A stretch of DNA of 64,000 bases from assembly GCA_016584495.1 (NCBI GenBank), contig WAID01000003.1:1054001-1118000 (forward strand). The letters run 5' to 3'. A model generated the notes under the pieces. That model saw nothing but the letters and a program-made list of their open reading frames with translations. It was not told the DNA's origin and did no database searches. The stretch is from Celoporthe dispersa (lineage: Eukaryota > Ascomycota > Sordariomycetes > Diaporthales > Cryphonectriaceae). Every line of letters begins with the position of its first letter. Position 1 is the first letter of the stretch. Positions 20,687-32,146 of this stretch are shown here, in pieces. The translations under genes were made by a program, and so were the position numbers.

Positions 20687-23600
20687 CTAGTCCCCGCGAT
20701 AGATCAGGTCCTCTGTCGAATGCCCTAGATTAGTATCAAAATCCACTAAGTGACACGGCAGTCTTTCACGGTGCGATTCACGGGTGCTAAGCTGGCATCA
20801 AAGACTCCTGCACCAAGTGTGGTCCGGCAAAGAAAGCATGGGAAGCATGGAGAGAAGGAGATAGAGGAGGGGTATGAGGTGGGGGAGGGGGGGAGGGGGG
20901 AGGGAGGGAGGGAGGGATCATACCGCGGTCCGGGCCTGTGCCAATCCACTTGATCTATCATTGTCGTCGTCAGTATTCTCTCTGCGCCTGTGTTGAGACA
21001 TGTATCATGGATCATACCTTGACGCCGATGAACGTCTCTATGAACTAGATTCGAAGTTAGCAGCCGAAACACCCGAGGCTCAGGTGTATAGAATCCCCCA
21101 GATGACATACCTCGACGTAGTCACGGGCCTCCTTTGGCAGTTCGGAATACGTCTTGATGTGCGTGATGGGCGTGTTCCAGCCCGGCATCTCGTGGTAGAC
21201 AACCTCGACACTGCCGAGTTGCTCAAGACTTGCTGGGAACGATGCGAGTTCCTAGTACCAACATGATCAGCCAGTGATGCCGTGAGATACCTATGCGTGT
21301 CTAGAGAGAGGTAGGTAGGTACCTGGCCTGTTTGTGGGTCCTTGTACCCTACGGCGATCTTGATCTTCTCGAAGGAGTCGAGGACGTCGAGCTAGAGTTT
21401 GTTCTGGGTCAGCAAGCGATACCTATAAAGCGAGACAGACTGGGACGTCACCATACCTTTGTGAGGTTCAATGACGTGTAGTGGTTGATAGCCTGATTTT
21501 TTTTGGTTAGTAGGGCAACGGGCTTGAGAAAGTGTATGCTGCGGGATAAGCTCATACAGTACTGTACTTCACCACCACCAGATCTGCAGTACAGGGTTAG
21601 CGAGAGAGTGAATCATTCGTATGGGGGTTGTAACAGCCCAGAGGCATACCGAGCCTATATCTCTCAAGTCAGCCGGTGAGCTTAATTCTCTCGGGTGACG
21701 AGTCTGGGAACGTACCAGCCACATCGCCTCTTGCGTCCGGTGCTCACGCCCTAGAGCTGATCAGCAGACTTGTCAATCATGCATCGTACGGCACCAAAGA
21801 CGTACCCATTCCCTGCCAATGTCTTGCAGCTTCGTGCCCGCCCTGTTGCTGGTTAGTGCTGTGAGGCGTCTAGACACGTGGGCAAGTTGAGACCTACTCA
21901 GCAGTATCTTCAGTGGCGAAGGGTCCTCTCCGACCCTGGTGGTGTAGGCCTTGACTACTCTGTCCCCGGCAGCCAGCATTAGCCCTGTTTTCCACCGAGT
22001 CGATGACATACAGAGATTTATAGACGTACCCAACGATTTCGCGGATCTTTCGGGGGTCGATCGCAAGGCCAGTGAAGATACCACCCAGTCCGGTGTTCGA
22101 TGAAGTGACGTAGGGGTACTGCAATGTCGGGTCAGCAAATGTGGCCAGCGAGGTTTACCGGCAAGGACAGCGAGAAATGCTGCCGGCAGGTCACTCAAGG
22201 ATGGCGAGGTCTGCACGAGACGACCTACCGTTCCATAGTCAACGTCGAGCATCAGGGCATTGGCGCCTTCGATGAGGATCTCTGTGTTCTTGTCCTGCGC
22301 GTCCTTGACCAGCGCCACCGCGTCAACAGTATACTTGGCAAGGGAGACGCGGTATTCTTCGAATCTCTTGAGCTCCTCTTCCACGTCGTACTGGAGAAGG
22401 TCGCCGTAGCGCTTGGAGTATCCCGCGTACAGGTGTCTGAGCTTCCTCTCGAAGGTCTCGGCGTCAAACACCTCGGCCAGTTTGATCCCGGTTCGCTAGA
22501 GTATACGTCAGAACCTGAATACATCACGCCAACAGTAGGAAAGGCTTGAAGTTGGGAGACAAGTGCGGCAGCCGCGTCATGACCGGCTTTGGATGCCCGG
22601 GGTGGGATGAGCTCACGGCAGCCTTTGACGCATACGCAGGTCCGATCCCGCGGCGGGTGGTGCCGATCTTGCGTGATCCGAGCTCACCCTCCTCGAGACC
22701 GTCGACGGCAATATGGAGATCCAGGTTGATGGAGACGCGGTCCGAGACGAATATGCGGTCGTGGACGTTCTTGAGGCCCTTCTTCTCCAGCACGGCCAGC
22801 TCGGAGAAGAAAGTGGGCACGTGAAACACCACTCCAGAGCCGATCAGGTTGACCTTGCAGTGCTCGGCAACCAGGCCGCTGGGAAGGAGGTGAAAACTGA
22901 TGGCTGGTCAGCACCCACCGCGCGGTAGCTGTGCTGCTGCCGTTGCTGCTGCTGCTGCCGATGACGACGACGAGACTCACTCATATGATACACCCTGTGC
23001 CCTATAGCATACATTATTAGTCAAGAGAGTGTTGTCGGCGGCGGTACAGATCTGACGCACCTAATCGAGTGACCGGCATTGTGACCCTGGAGATACAGTC
23101 AGCACTGTCTGTTGTGATGCGGGAAGCCCCGGGATGATGACGACCATGGGACGCGGGGTCATCACCCGGCACGTCCTGGGTGATCCACAAGAGAGGGGGG
23201 CGGGGGCGGGGGAAGACAAGCTTACTCCTGCGGCCCTGGCCACGATTTTGGCACGAGCGGTATGCTGCAGTGAAACAGTCAGTATCATTTCCAGCAGAGC
23301 GGCTGCTGGTATGGAGAGCGGGAAGGCGATGAAGCATCCCGCGGGGACAGCCCCAGGTAGCTAGCTGTTGAGACCAAGGCCTGGGAGCAGGTCTAGAGGG
23401 CCCGACAGCTGATTGGGAGGGATGTATTCTGGGGGGGGGGGAAGGGGCTCTCGTCATGAACGTGTCTGAGGTGCTTACCAGTTCTGAATCCACGAGCTTT
23501 CCCTTCTGCAAGATGATCAAGACGGTCGAGATTAGCTCACGTGCATATATGGATGTCGGACTGCAGGCCTGATCTGCTTACGCCTTCGTCGCCTGGGAAC

Positions 23601-23699
23601 GGGAGCACAATTTTGGTTAGCCAGAAATGGAGCAAGCAGATGCCAGAGCGGCTAGCATGCACACGTACCCCATTGGGCGCCCAGGATGATAGTCGCCAT
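20687..23699 (-). CDS. ADE12: adenylosuccinate synthetase (EC 6.3.4.4), 20 exons, one frameshift
   Basis: Catalyses IMP + L-aspartate + GTP to adenylosuccinate in cytosolic AMP synthesis. I reconstructed 20 exons (descending): 23669-23699, 23582-23592, 23479-23505, 23226-23264, 23061-23086, 22981-23001, 22617-22896, 22229-22495, 22030-22118, 21898-21959, 21806-21842, 21716-21750, 21650-21654, 21558-21583, 21457-21492, 21323-21391, 21111-21251, 21018-21044, 20924-20954, 20687-20712. All junctions are GT-AG and phases agree. Family motifs appear in order: WGDEGKGKLVD (P-loop, split over three exons), RAAGGHNAGH, YDFHLLPSG, IGTTRRGIGPAYA, IEGANALMLDVDYGT, SSNTGLGGIFTG, KAYTTRVG, REWGVSTGRKRRCGWLD, AINHYTSLNLTKLDV, YHEMPGW and EDLIYR near the end. 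Exon 13 is only 5 nt. In exon 10 the frame breaks near 21921-21926; one added G gives VGEGPFATEDTAE, and the exon sum becomes 1287 nt (428 aa, usual length). An unusual HSIRAQ replaces the usual HTIV-type sequence. Confidence 0.93.
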
Positions 23700-26286
23700 G
23701 ACTGAGACAAACAACAACGTTGAGACCACCTGCCGAGGCGTGGTCTTGAGAGTGGCACGAGTAGCTTGAGAGTTGGTTGGTTTTGGTTGAGGGTGGTTTG
23801 AGAGCTGGTGGTGGTGGGGACCCTGGAAAGAGAGGCCAGGCCAGCTCGAGGTACCATGACTCAGCGCGAAATTTTCACCAGCGGGCGGAAGCCTACCGGA
23901 TCGACTCTGGGAGGCGCACTAAAAGATTGGACCTCCGTCTTCGCAAGCACGAGATGAGGAAGAGGGGGGGGGAGAAAACAAGTACACAAACGACACAGGA
24001 CATGAATTTACGATTACAATTGCTAAATATAATATAATCATTTTTTTATGATCTGATTCTTATTTTTTTTTTATTTTATGCTGGTGTATTTATCCATATT
24101 TTTTCCCTTCTTATAAATTACAAGTCACGCAACCACCACATCTCTCTAGAGAGTGTCCGGCACAGATCGTGAAGAATGCAACATGCTAGAAACTAGAGCC
24201 ATGCAAGGGCCAGAGAGGTGCAGAGAGCGTCAGAGCGTGGAGGCAACAACAGCTGCATCTGCGCTACTGCCCTGCAGGCTGAAGGTGCTGCAAGAGAAGA
24301 AGGGGATGAAAAAGAGGGGTCTCCCTTTTGATGACAAAGCACCCGCGTCCTGGATCTGAGCATCGACCGCCGAGCTGACGAGTCACCAGCATGCCGACCG
24401 GCTCCACCCGATCGCTCGTGTACGTGCTGTATGTACTGCCAGGCACCGATGGCCGGGTGGGTGGATCCACCTGCGACTGTGCCTCTTCGCTCTCGGTACC
24501 AGCTACATGCAACTGGTCACACGGCCTGCCTGGCCAGTACGGAATCTGTACATCCTATGTTTATAGTGGCATGTCTGCCTTCATCTCGCAGTACGCCACC
24601 CAGTGTTCCCATCACTGCCTGCCTGCCTCCCTCGCCTCCTCTTTCTCTCCCACCCTCGATTTACCATTTCCATCGTCACACACCATCACATCTCGCACTG
24701 GGTCTGTTCATAGAGTCCTAGCAGGTGTGACTGCGGTGCATATAATGAAGACACTAGCATGACGCAGGCTTGGCTCGCCCAGGAAAACTATCGACAGAGA
24801 TAGCAAACTTGCAGCCCGGCCAGGGCCAGCGACGTCCTAACCATGTCGCCTCTGAGGCTAGGGGTTTCAAATTTAGACAGTGAGGCGGACATGGGCTTTG
24901 GACGGGGGAGGAGGGGAGGGGGCGAACATGGGACTGCAGCGTGGAGAGGGCCGCCGATCATGTGCTGTCAGTCCAGCTAGCTCCCGTGTAGCAGGGGGTG
25001 GGAACAGCAAACGCGCATGCATGGTGCATCCACAGAAAGATGTCTCGCGTATTCTCTGCGTAGTGGCCTCCATCATCTGTCGCCCAGGTGCTCCGGACAT
25101 TCTCTATATTTCTTTTTTTCTCCTTCTTCTCTTTTATCAGCTTCCTCTCGTATGTCTCTGGTCAGGTGGCCCCGTGATCTCTAGACCACAAATCCTGAGG
25201 TCAATGAAATCTAAAGAAGTGTGGCCCGGGGGGGGGGGCGCACCGGAGAAAATGACGATGTAACCTTTCGGGACTGCAATCTTCTGGGCAGACATGTCTT
25301 TTTCCTACCTCTGTACCAAAAAGAAAAAAAGAAAAAAAAAACTTGTGTGTGAGGCTGTGAGTGTACGGTAGTAAGGGAGGGAGACAAGAAGGTGAGCAAC
25401 TGGCTGGAGGGAGAGAGAAACGAGGGAGGGAGAGGGCTGGACCAGCACCCAGGCAAGCACCGCTGAGCTCGTGCAGCTGTACAACGAAAACAAATACAAG
25501 TTGCTTTTTTATTCTCCTTCTCTCTCTTCCCAAAATGTAACCTAATATGTTATAATTTCTGCTTATCTTTTCTTTTCTTTCTTCTCTTCATTTGCCCTTG
25601 TGCCATCATCCCAGCAGAGATATCCGACGCCGACCGATGTGCTGCCCTTTCTGGGTGGTGGGTGTGTGGTACAGAGCTCGTACTGCACTGTACCACAAAC
25701 TGGGGTGTCGAGAGCCTGACGGCGTTCAATGTACTGTACTGCACCAGGACCTACCCACCAACCCTGGGGTGCTGTGGTCGACCGCTGCCTCGATTGACCG
25801 ACGACCCCTCCTATGCAGGCTCCCGCACGAGTGGCTTTCTTTTATTTATTTTAATATGTGTTGTTGATTCTAGGACTGCCTGGTCTGCTGTTGATGTCCG
25901 TTGCTCTTGTCGTTTGTCACGCTGCCTGCACGCCCTGCCCTGTTTCCTGCTTAAGATAAACCATCCTGCGCCTCAAGACAGAACCCCCCCCCTCCCCTTC
26001 CCCTCTCCTCCTGGAACGTCGCACTTTCCGTTTTTACCAGAGTCTCAACTCATGCTTACATCTTGTTGTTCCCCTTCCCTCCCGACTTCTACTCGATCTG
26101 ATTCAATACATCGACCTCATCTTCTTCTTTTCTTGACTCTTGTTCTTGTCACGTTAATCTCTGACAGATCTCGAGAGAAAGAAAAAAAGACAACCTCCTC
26201 CCAGACAGATTCTCCAATACTTTGGTCCCTCAACCCAGCAAGACGAATCAACCATACTTCAAGTGTCTTATAACCAGAAAAGCATC
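23700..26286. other. intergenic region with AT-rich stretch
   Basis: Upstream of ADSS there is a short AT-rich tract (24020-24120, many T runs). The region just before 26287 is CT-rich, like a fungal 5' leader. No gene could be supported between them. Confidence 0.55.
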
Positions 26287-26538
26287 ATGGCAGGCCATTC
26301 CAAGCTCAAGTCCCTGCCGAGGTCCCACCCCAAGACGGCGAGCGACCGTGTGCTGAGGTCGGCCAGAATCATGGCACGCCAGTCCAAGCACAAGTCCCTG
26401 CCCAAGTCCCACCCCAAGACGGCGAGCGACCATGTGTTGAGGTCGGCCAGAATCATGGCACGCCAGTCCAAGCACAAGTCCCTGCCGAGGTCCCACCCCA
26501 AGACGGCGAGCGACCGTGTGTTGAGGTCGGCTGGCAAG
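26287..26538 (+). repeat. 84-bp tandem repeat, three copies
   Basis: Three head-to-tail copies of an 84-bp unit beginning ATGGCA, differing at only a few bases. Because 84 is divisible by three, the copies keep frame and encode 28-residue repeats. Confidence 0.92.
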
Positions 26539-28005
26539 AGGTTGGTCTAGATCAAGCCGCTCGCTGAGCAGCCCGCTGACCACGATACCAGCAAACCTGC
26601 CCAGCCCGAGGAACACCCGGGAGAGCCTTCTGCCGAAAGCGCTCACAAGCCCATGGAGCTCGATATCCATGTTGGAGGGCCTGCAGTTGCCAATACCAAC
26701 AAGCCTACTCAGCCCAAAGATCACCATGCCGGAGAGGCTGTGATCAGCGACACCAACGATCATGTCGATGTTGTCAGCGAGCTTGTCGAGGACAAAGATC
26801 GAATTGGAGACCCTGGTATCAACCATACTCCTGAATCAACTATATATGTTGCGACAGACTATGCCAATATTTCTGACAAAGCTGTTGAGCATGAGGACCA
26901 AATTGAGAACCTTGTCGTCAACCATGATCCTCAGGCTGCTGTCAACAGTACAAGTGAGAGTGCTCAGGTTAAGGAACAGGCTACAGAGCTTGCTGTCGAC
27001 CATACTTTCCAGACTGTTATCGATGAGACCGAGCCTCCTCAGGCTGAAGAACAGGCTACAGAGCCTGCTGTCGACCACACCTTCCAGACTGTTATAGATG
27101 AGACCAGTGACCCTCCTCAGCTTGAGGAACAGGTTGTGCAGCCTGCTATCAACCATACTCAGATTGCTGTTGACAGTACCAATGAGCATCCTCAGATTGA
27201 GGAACAGGTTATACAGCTTGCCTTCGACCATGCTCCTGACGCTGCTGCCCACAAGGCCAACGAGCCTGCTCAGGTTGAGGAGCATGTTGGAAATCCTGCT
27301 ACTCATAATACCAACATGACTGTTCAGTCTGAACAGCATGCTGAGCAGCCTGGAGCCGATGCTGTCCACAGTGCGGCCAAGAGGAGCCCCTTTCAGCTCC
27401 AGCAAGAAGTCAGGGCTGTCAGCGAGCCTAGTCCACTCAGGATTCACCAGAATTGGCCGAATCTTGCAGAGCAAGTCGAGCCTGCTCTAGTTCGATTGGC
27501 CATCCAAAATAATATACTTTCGTATACCCTCAGGGCTGTTCTGAGCCTAAGCTGTATCAGTCAGCCCTTTGATTACTTTACGAGCAACCTACTCAACAAG
27601 TTCGTGGAAAGCACCAACCCTGCTAACCTCAACCTTCAGCTGGGCCCAACAAACGATCCGGAGTACCTGGCCCAGCTCCTCTACAATCACCTCCTCGAAT
27701 TGTGTTACTGCAAGGCTCCTCCGCCCCAGCGCCACATGCTCCCCGCTCCTCGGACTCGGAGTGCAACAAAAGAGGGTCGAGGTGCCGCCGAACGCTTGGC
27801 TCTTCAGGTTGAAGCCATGGAGGATATCCCGGAGCAGCTGCGAGAGCTGGTCCCGAGGAACGTCGCGGTCGGGCAAGCTCAGCCGAAGGACCCCATGGCT
27901 AAGCTCAGTAAGCGAGCGCAACCGGACGATACTGGAGACCAGGATCGGGAGGCCCAGGGCGACGGACACGCCAAGAAGAAATCGTGCCCCGGTAACCAAA
28001 GATGA
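26287..28005 (+). CDS. repeat-containing protein of unknown function, interrupted by an in-frame TAG
   Basis: One reading frame runs from ATG 26287 to TGA 28003-28005, broken only by TAG at 26548-26550. The N-terminal part is three tandem 28-residue repeats from an exact 84-bp unit (starts 26287, 26371, 26455), each with HPKTASDxVLRSA and basic residues. After the stop the frame continues with acidic, degenerate repeats of about 26-27 residues carrying E-Q-A-T-E-x-A-V-D-H-T-type motifs (about 26880-27320). It then becomes a more globular part (RLAIQNNILSYTLRAVLSLS, PFDYFTSNLLNKFVES, YLAQLLYNHLLELCYCK) and ends in a basic tail. Either the N-terminal 87 residues are a separate product and translation restarts (first ATG 26653, 450 aa), or TAG is a nonsense change or read error (CAG to TAG would fit). 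No family was recognised. An upstream CT-rich leader supports expression. Confidence 0.6.
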
Positions 28006-28930
28006 ATACTCATGGGTTTGCTGACTGCTAGGTTAACTGAGATCGCCTAGCCACGAGGTCTGGCAGCTTGGAACAGGCAGGTTCACTCCCTTCCGAAACA
28101 AACAGACAACGCAGGCTAATATGTGAGCCAAGGCAACGAGACTGGATCTTGGGCGGGCACCAGACAGGTGTAGCCGGGAAACACAATTAAGCAAAGGACT
28201 AAATTTTGCAAGACATGCCTTCACCCACCCCTTTCGGAGCATCGTCAGCCTTACCAGCGGTCAGTCTGCCACATTTTGTCCATATGGAGGCTGCTCAGAA
28301 TGGCACTCTCGATAGCCAGGGAGAAGGAATCAAGCTTTATGGGCGCTTCTCTCAACACACCACCAGCACGATCATGATATCTGGCCCTGATGGTTTAGAA
28401 GCACTGATGATATATCAGGTCTTTCCTTAGCCTAGAACTGAACACCCTATTTAGGTCGCACTATTCAAGGCCTTATTATTATACTATACCCCCTATGCCT
28501 GATGAATTAGGAGGGCATCGCTATCAAATCCACAAGTTCAAACGGTGAATACATACGGTGAACAGGCAGCTGGATCGACATGTGACTGCCACAATCTCGA
28601 TAGCAGAAATGTGCAGGTGTGTAAGGGCACACAACACTACACCCTCACTATGGCCCTTTGGCATATAGACACCAGGCTGAAGAACTTTTATGGGTATTGG
28701 ACCGCTTTGCTGCCGGGAGTGCTCTACCAGCGGTTTCTTTGTTCGCCTGTTCCCTCATAGCAACGTTCTCGCCCTTTATTTCCCTCTTCCACCTCTTCTT
28801 GTCTCCTAGCCTCCTTTGTCAGTGTCTCGCCCTTTGTTTTCCTTCTCCCTCTTCCGCCTCCTCTTTTTTATTGTAATTTCTCTGCTCCTTGCGCCCCCCC
28901 CCCCTTTTTTTTCTATTTATTTAATTTAGT
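28006..28930. other. intergenic region between two plus-strand genes
   Basis: No supported gene. The last 200 bases (28730-28930) are CT/T-rich and include a C10 and T8 run just before the next ATG, like a transcription-start leader. Confidence 0.6.
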
Positions 28931-30378
28931 ATGTCTCCTGCCTACAACGCATCCAGACCTATGACTAGGTCGTACAAGCGATTGCTTCAAGAAGCTGAGC
29001 ACGCCGACGAGGAACGTCTCTGCCAGCAGCTAGCAGCAACATCCAGCAGCAGCAGCGGCACATCTCTCACCGCGAAGCAGATCCCCAAAGACGCTCCAGG
29101 GTGTAAGAGGCTAAGGAAAGGCTCATCGCCATCAGAGAACAGTCGTCGAAGCAGGAAAACTATCGAGCCTACCATCCCTTTACAAGAGTGGCTGGGCGCT
29201 ACAGTGCACAACAAGCCGAGGAGGGATTCTTCGCCGTCAGAACCCAACCTCGAGCCTCCACTCCTGCTGCAGGAGTGGCTGGACGGCGTAAAGGCAGAGT
29301 CTCCAAAGCAAGAGGGGCGGTCTCGAGACGGCACCCCCGCCATCGAGCCGATCCAGGTGCCTCTCTCGCCGCGGGACTCGATCCAGACCTGGGAGGCAGT
29401 CGATGAGCAGAACAGCCAGTCGACCATGTCGGGGGGATCGACAGCCTGAACCCCACCAGCCCGGCGTACTGGGGCACGCTGAAGTGGAACAACGTCGTCC
29501 TGGACCAGGCGGGCCTTTCCATACCACACGAGGTCCGGGGGCTCATCAGTACGCACATCCTGAAGCAACGCACCTCCCCACTGTTGAGCAGCCAGGAACA
29601 GGCCAAGATCAAGAACAGCGTCGTCGAGATCTGGCACAAGAACGAGCCCACAGTCTCCGAAATCATCAAGTCGCCGCTGTTCGGCCTCGACTACCCTGAC
29701 CTGACCGAAGGCAGCAACTCGCTCTGGACAAGGCAGCCGGTGCCGAGCAACCCCAAGGCCTCGTTCCACATCCTGACCCCCAAGCCAGACAAGCACTTCG
29801 GCTTCCCGCCCCTCCTGGCTTCGGCGTGGAGCGACGAGGAGCTCAGCGTTGCCAACAACGCCTTGGCCCTGCCCTACACGCAGCCATCGCCCGAGAACAT
29901 GTTCCCCTGCCTGATATTCGAGCTCAAGTCCGAGGCGACCAAGGCCAACCTGTACGCTGCAGAGGCACAGGCCGCCGGCGCCGGTGCGCACCGCGTCGCG
30001 TCCCTCCTTTGGCTGCTGGACGTGGTCGAGCCCAGCCGCACGCGCGCGAGCACCGATGCCCTGGCCTTCTCCACCGTCGTCAGCCAGCGCCAGGCTGTTG
30101 CCTACGTGCACTATTACAACCCCGCCGACCGCTTCTTTTACATGTCTCTTGTCGACTCCTTTTACTTTGCCAAGGACACGGACGCGCAGGCCTGTCGCGA
30201 TCACCACCAGAACGTGGCCGAGTGGATGCTGGAGGTCCTACAGCCCGTCGTGCGCGACCTACTCACCAGGGCGTATCCCATCTCCAAGACGTGGAAGAAG
30301 GCACAAGGATCCGCGAGCGCCTCCCGAGATGTGATCGAGTCGCCTGTCAGCGACGACAGCCGTCTGAGCAAGAGCTAG
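28931..30378 (+). CDS. DUF7924-like / PD-(D/E)XK-fold-like fungal protein (frameshifted)
   Basis: Start ATG 28931, stop TAG 30376-30378. The first 165 residues are disordered: Ser-rich with basic patches and two similar modules (IPLQEWLGATV and LLLQEWLDGVK). The frame breaks at the G6 run 29431-29436. With seven Gs it passes into IDSLNPTSPAYWGTLKWNN and onward, giving 1449 nt (482 aa). The C-terminal domain has FHILTPKPDKHFGF, then MFPCLIFELKSEATKANLYA with an AEAQAAGAGA helix, then VAYVHYYNPADRFFYMSLVD. This order (Asp in a P-x-P-D-x-x-F-G motif, then E-x-K) is that of fungal DUF7924-type proteins and is compatible with a PD-(D/E)XK nuclease fold. The Asp and E-x-K residues are retained here. 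The family name is from memory of motif style, so it is tentative; function unknown. Confidence 0.7.
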
Positions 30379-32146
30379 CAGCGCACAGAGCCCAAGGACG
30401 GAGACGGATGTCCAGGCGCAGGCGCAGGAGACGGTGTGTCTCTGCTGCACATGGAGGGCGAGGGCGCAGTCAACGGCCTGGCCGCAGCGGGCGGAGTTCG
30501 TGTCACTGTACTGTTGTTGATGCGGTCTGCTGTCTAGAAGCCATGTAGATAATCCCCTGTCGTGTTTTTTATGGCTGTTGTGCAGCTATGTACACCCATC
30601 ACCATAGTATTTCAGGGTCTCTCTAGTTGTGTGCTCATTCTCCACGGTGCTTTCTTTTCTTTTCTGATTTTTTCTTCTTCTTTCATTTTATTACTTCCAA
30701 GGAATGCCACAGAGATTATGACCACCACAAGGCTGCCGTGCTTTCTGGTAAGGGCACACCTGGTTTTTGTAGGAAGAAGCAAGTGTGAATAGTTGGTCAT
30801 TTGGTAAAGTGACCATGTCTCCTGGGTAGAATGCTGGGCTTCCTGGTATGTTCTTAGAGCAAGAACTTGACCAAATTAGTATAAACAGGTGCCAAAGACC
30901 TCGTGGGAACAAGCTTCTGGGAACAAGCCTTTCTGGGAACAAGCCTTGTGGTGACGACAGTTATTAGCAAGCTCAAGTCCTGGTAGTTGAGTAGTAAATA
31001 TGCCATGGTCTTCTAGTGGCATGGCTAGGTCTTGGCATGGCAGTGCTATGCTCTCTGGAGGGTGCTCAGGTGCTGTAGCATGTGCTCTAAGATCCTATGG
31101 TAGGGGCTACTAGGGAGGCAGGGAGGGTTGCCGGGCTCTCTAGAGGGAGGGATGCCAGATCCCCTAGAAGGGCGCTAATAGGGTTGGGTTGGTGCAAGCG
31201 CCTAGGTTTGTGAGGAGGCCTAGGAGGTTGGGAGGGTGCTGAAAGTGTGTTGGCGGGAAGGGGGGTGGAGGCTATGTCTGACAAGGGGCACAAGCTCTAG
31301 TGTATTATGTCACAGCAGCACAATCTCCTCCTCCCTGCCCCCAATTGTCACTGTCAACCTTCTTCATGACACAATCATGGGAGTTGTGGTCTCTATCTTG
31401 GAGGTAGCCGCCACAACCCAAGCCTGGCAAGTCTTGTCTCTCCCCCCTCCTTACAATCTATGGAATGGAGAAAAATCAGGATTCTGTCCATGATCAAATA
31501 ACTCTTGCACTAGTGATGCCCTGCATTAGCACTGACAGGCCCTAGAGCTGACTATAGCACTGACTATATAGAACCCACATGCAGAATTACCTCCACCCCG
31601 CAGTGGACACTTACAACGGCTAGACAGAGAGCTTAAGGGGGGCAAGCAAGGAGAGGAGAGGGGGAGGGGGAGGAAAAGACAAAAAGAAACAAGGGGTCCG
31701 TCCTCCATGGCACCCTAGGATTGTTTTTTTGGCCTCGGAACGTCTTCCCGGCACGAGACCGACACCTTTGACACCTCAACGTCCGGAACAAGAACACGCC
31801 TCGCCCACCCGAATCCGTCCATGATGCCAATCTGTTCTCTTTTCGCTACAAGAACGCCCCGAGGCGACTCAACAGCCATGAGCTAGTTTCCCCTTCCAGA
31901 CGACCTCGTCGGTGTGTGCCGCTACGACAAGACGCACTCTCGGTCCTCCTCCTCCACTCGACCGCCCTTCTTTGCGACATCCAATACTTCGACACCCTGC
32001 CTGCCTGCATCCCCCCTCCCTCCTTTTTTTCCTTTTTTCGGTCTCCAATTGTCCGACGGATACTATACACATAAGCTCAGGGCGGTGTTGGTGGTGGTCA
32101 CTGCTGCTGGTGTCGTTTCCTATTGGATCACCAGCTTTCAACAGAT
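30379..32146. other. intergenic region upstream of the XlnR-type gene
   Basis: Apart from a short tandem repeat (30903-30948) I see no feature. The stretch 31090-31260 is rich in CTAG and GGAGG words but forms no clear repeat. The region directly upstream of 32147 is CT-rich. Confidence 0.55.
30903..30948. repeat. short tandem repeat, about 15-16 bp unit, three copies
   Basis: Three copies of TGGGAACAAGC followed by variable T/C bases stand head to tail. Intergenic. Confidence 0.8.

Noticed and set aside
26287..26538. Regular repeats as a CRISPR-like array
   Set aside because: The copies are contiguous, 84 bp, coding and without spacers.
28987..30207. 406-codon minus-strand frame
   Set aside because: Antisense of the DUF7924-like gene, whose plus-strand frame has conserved motifs and only one indel.
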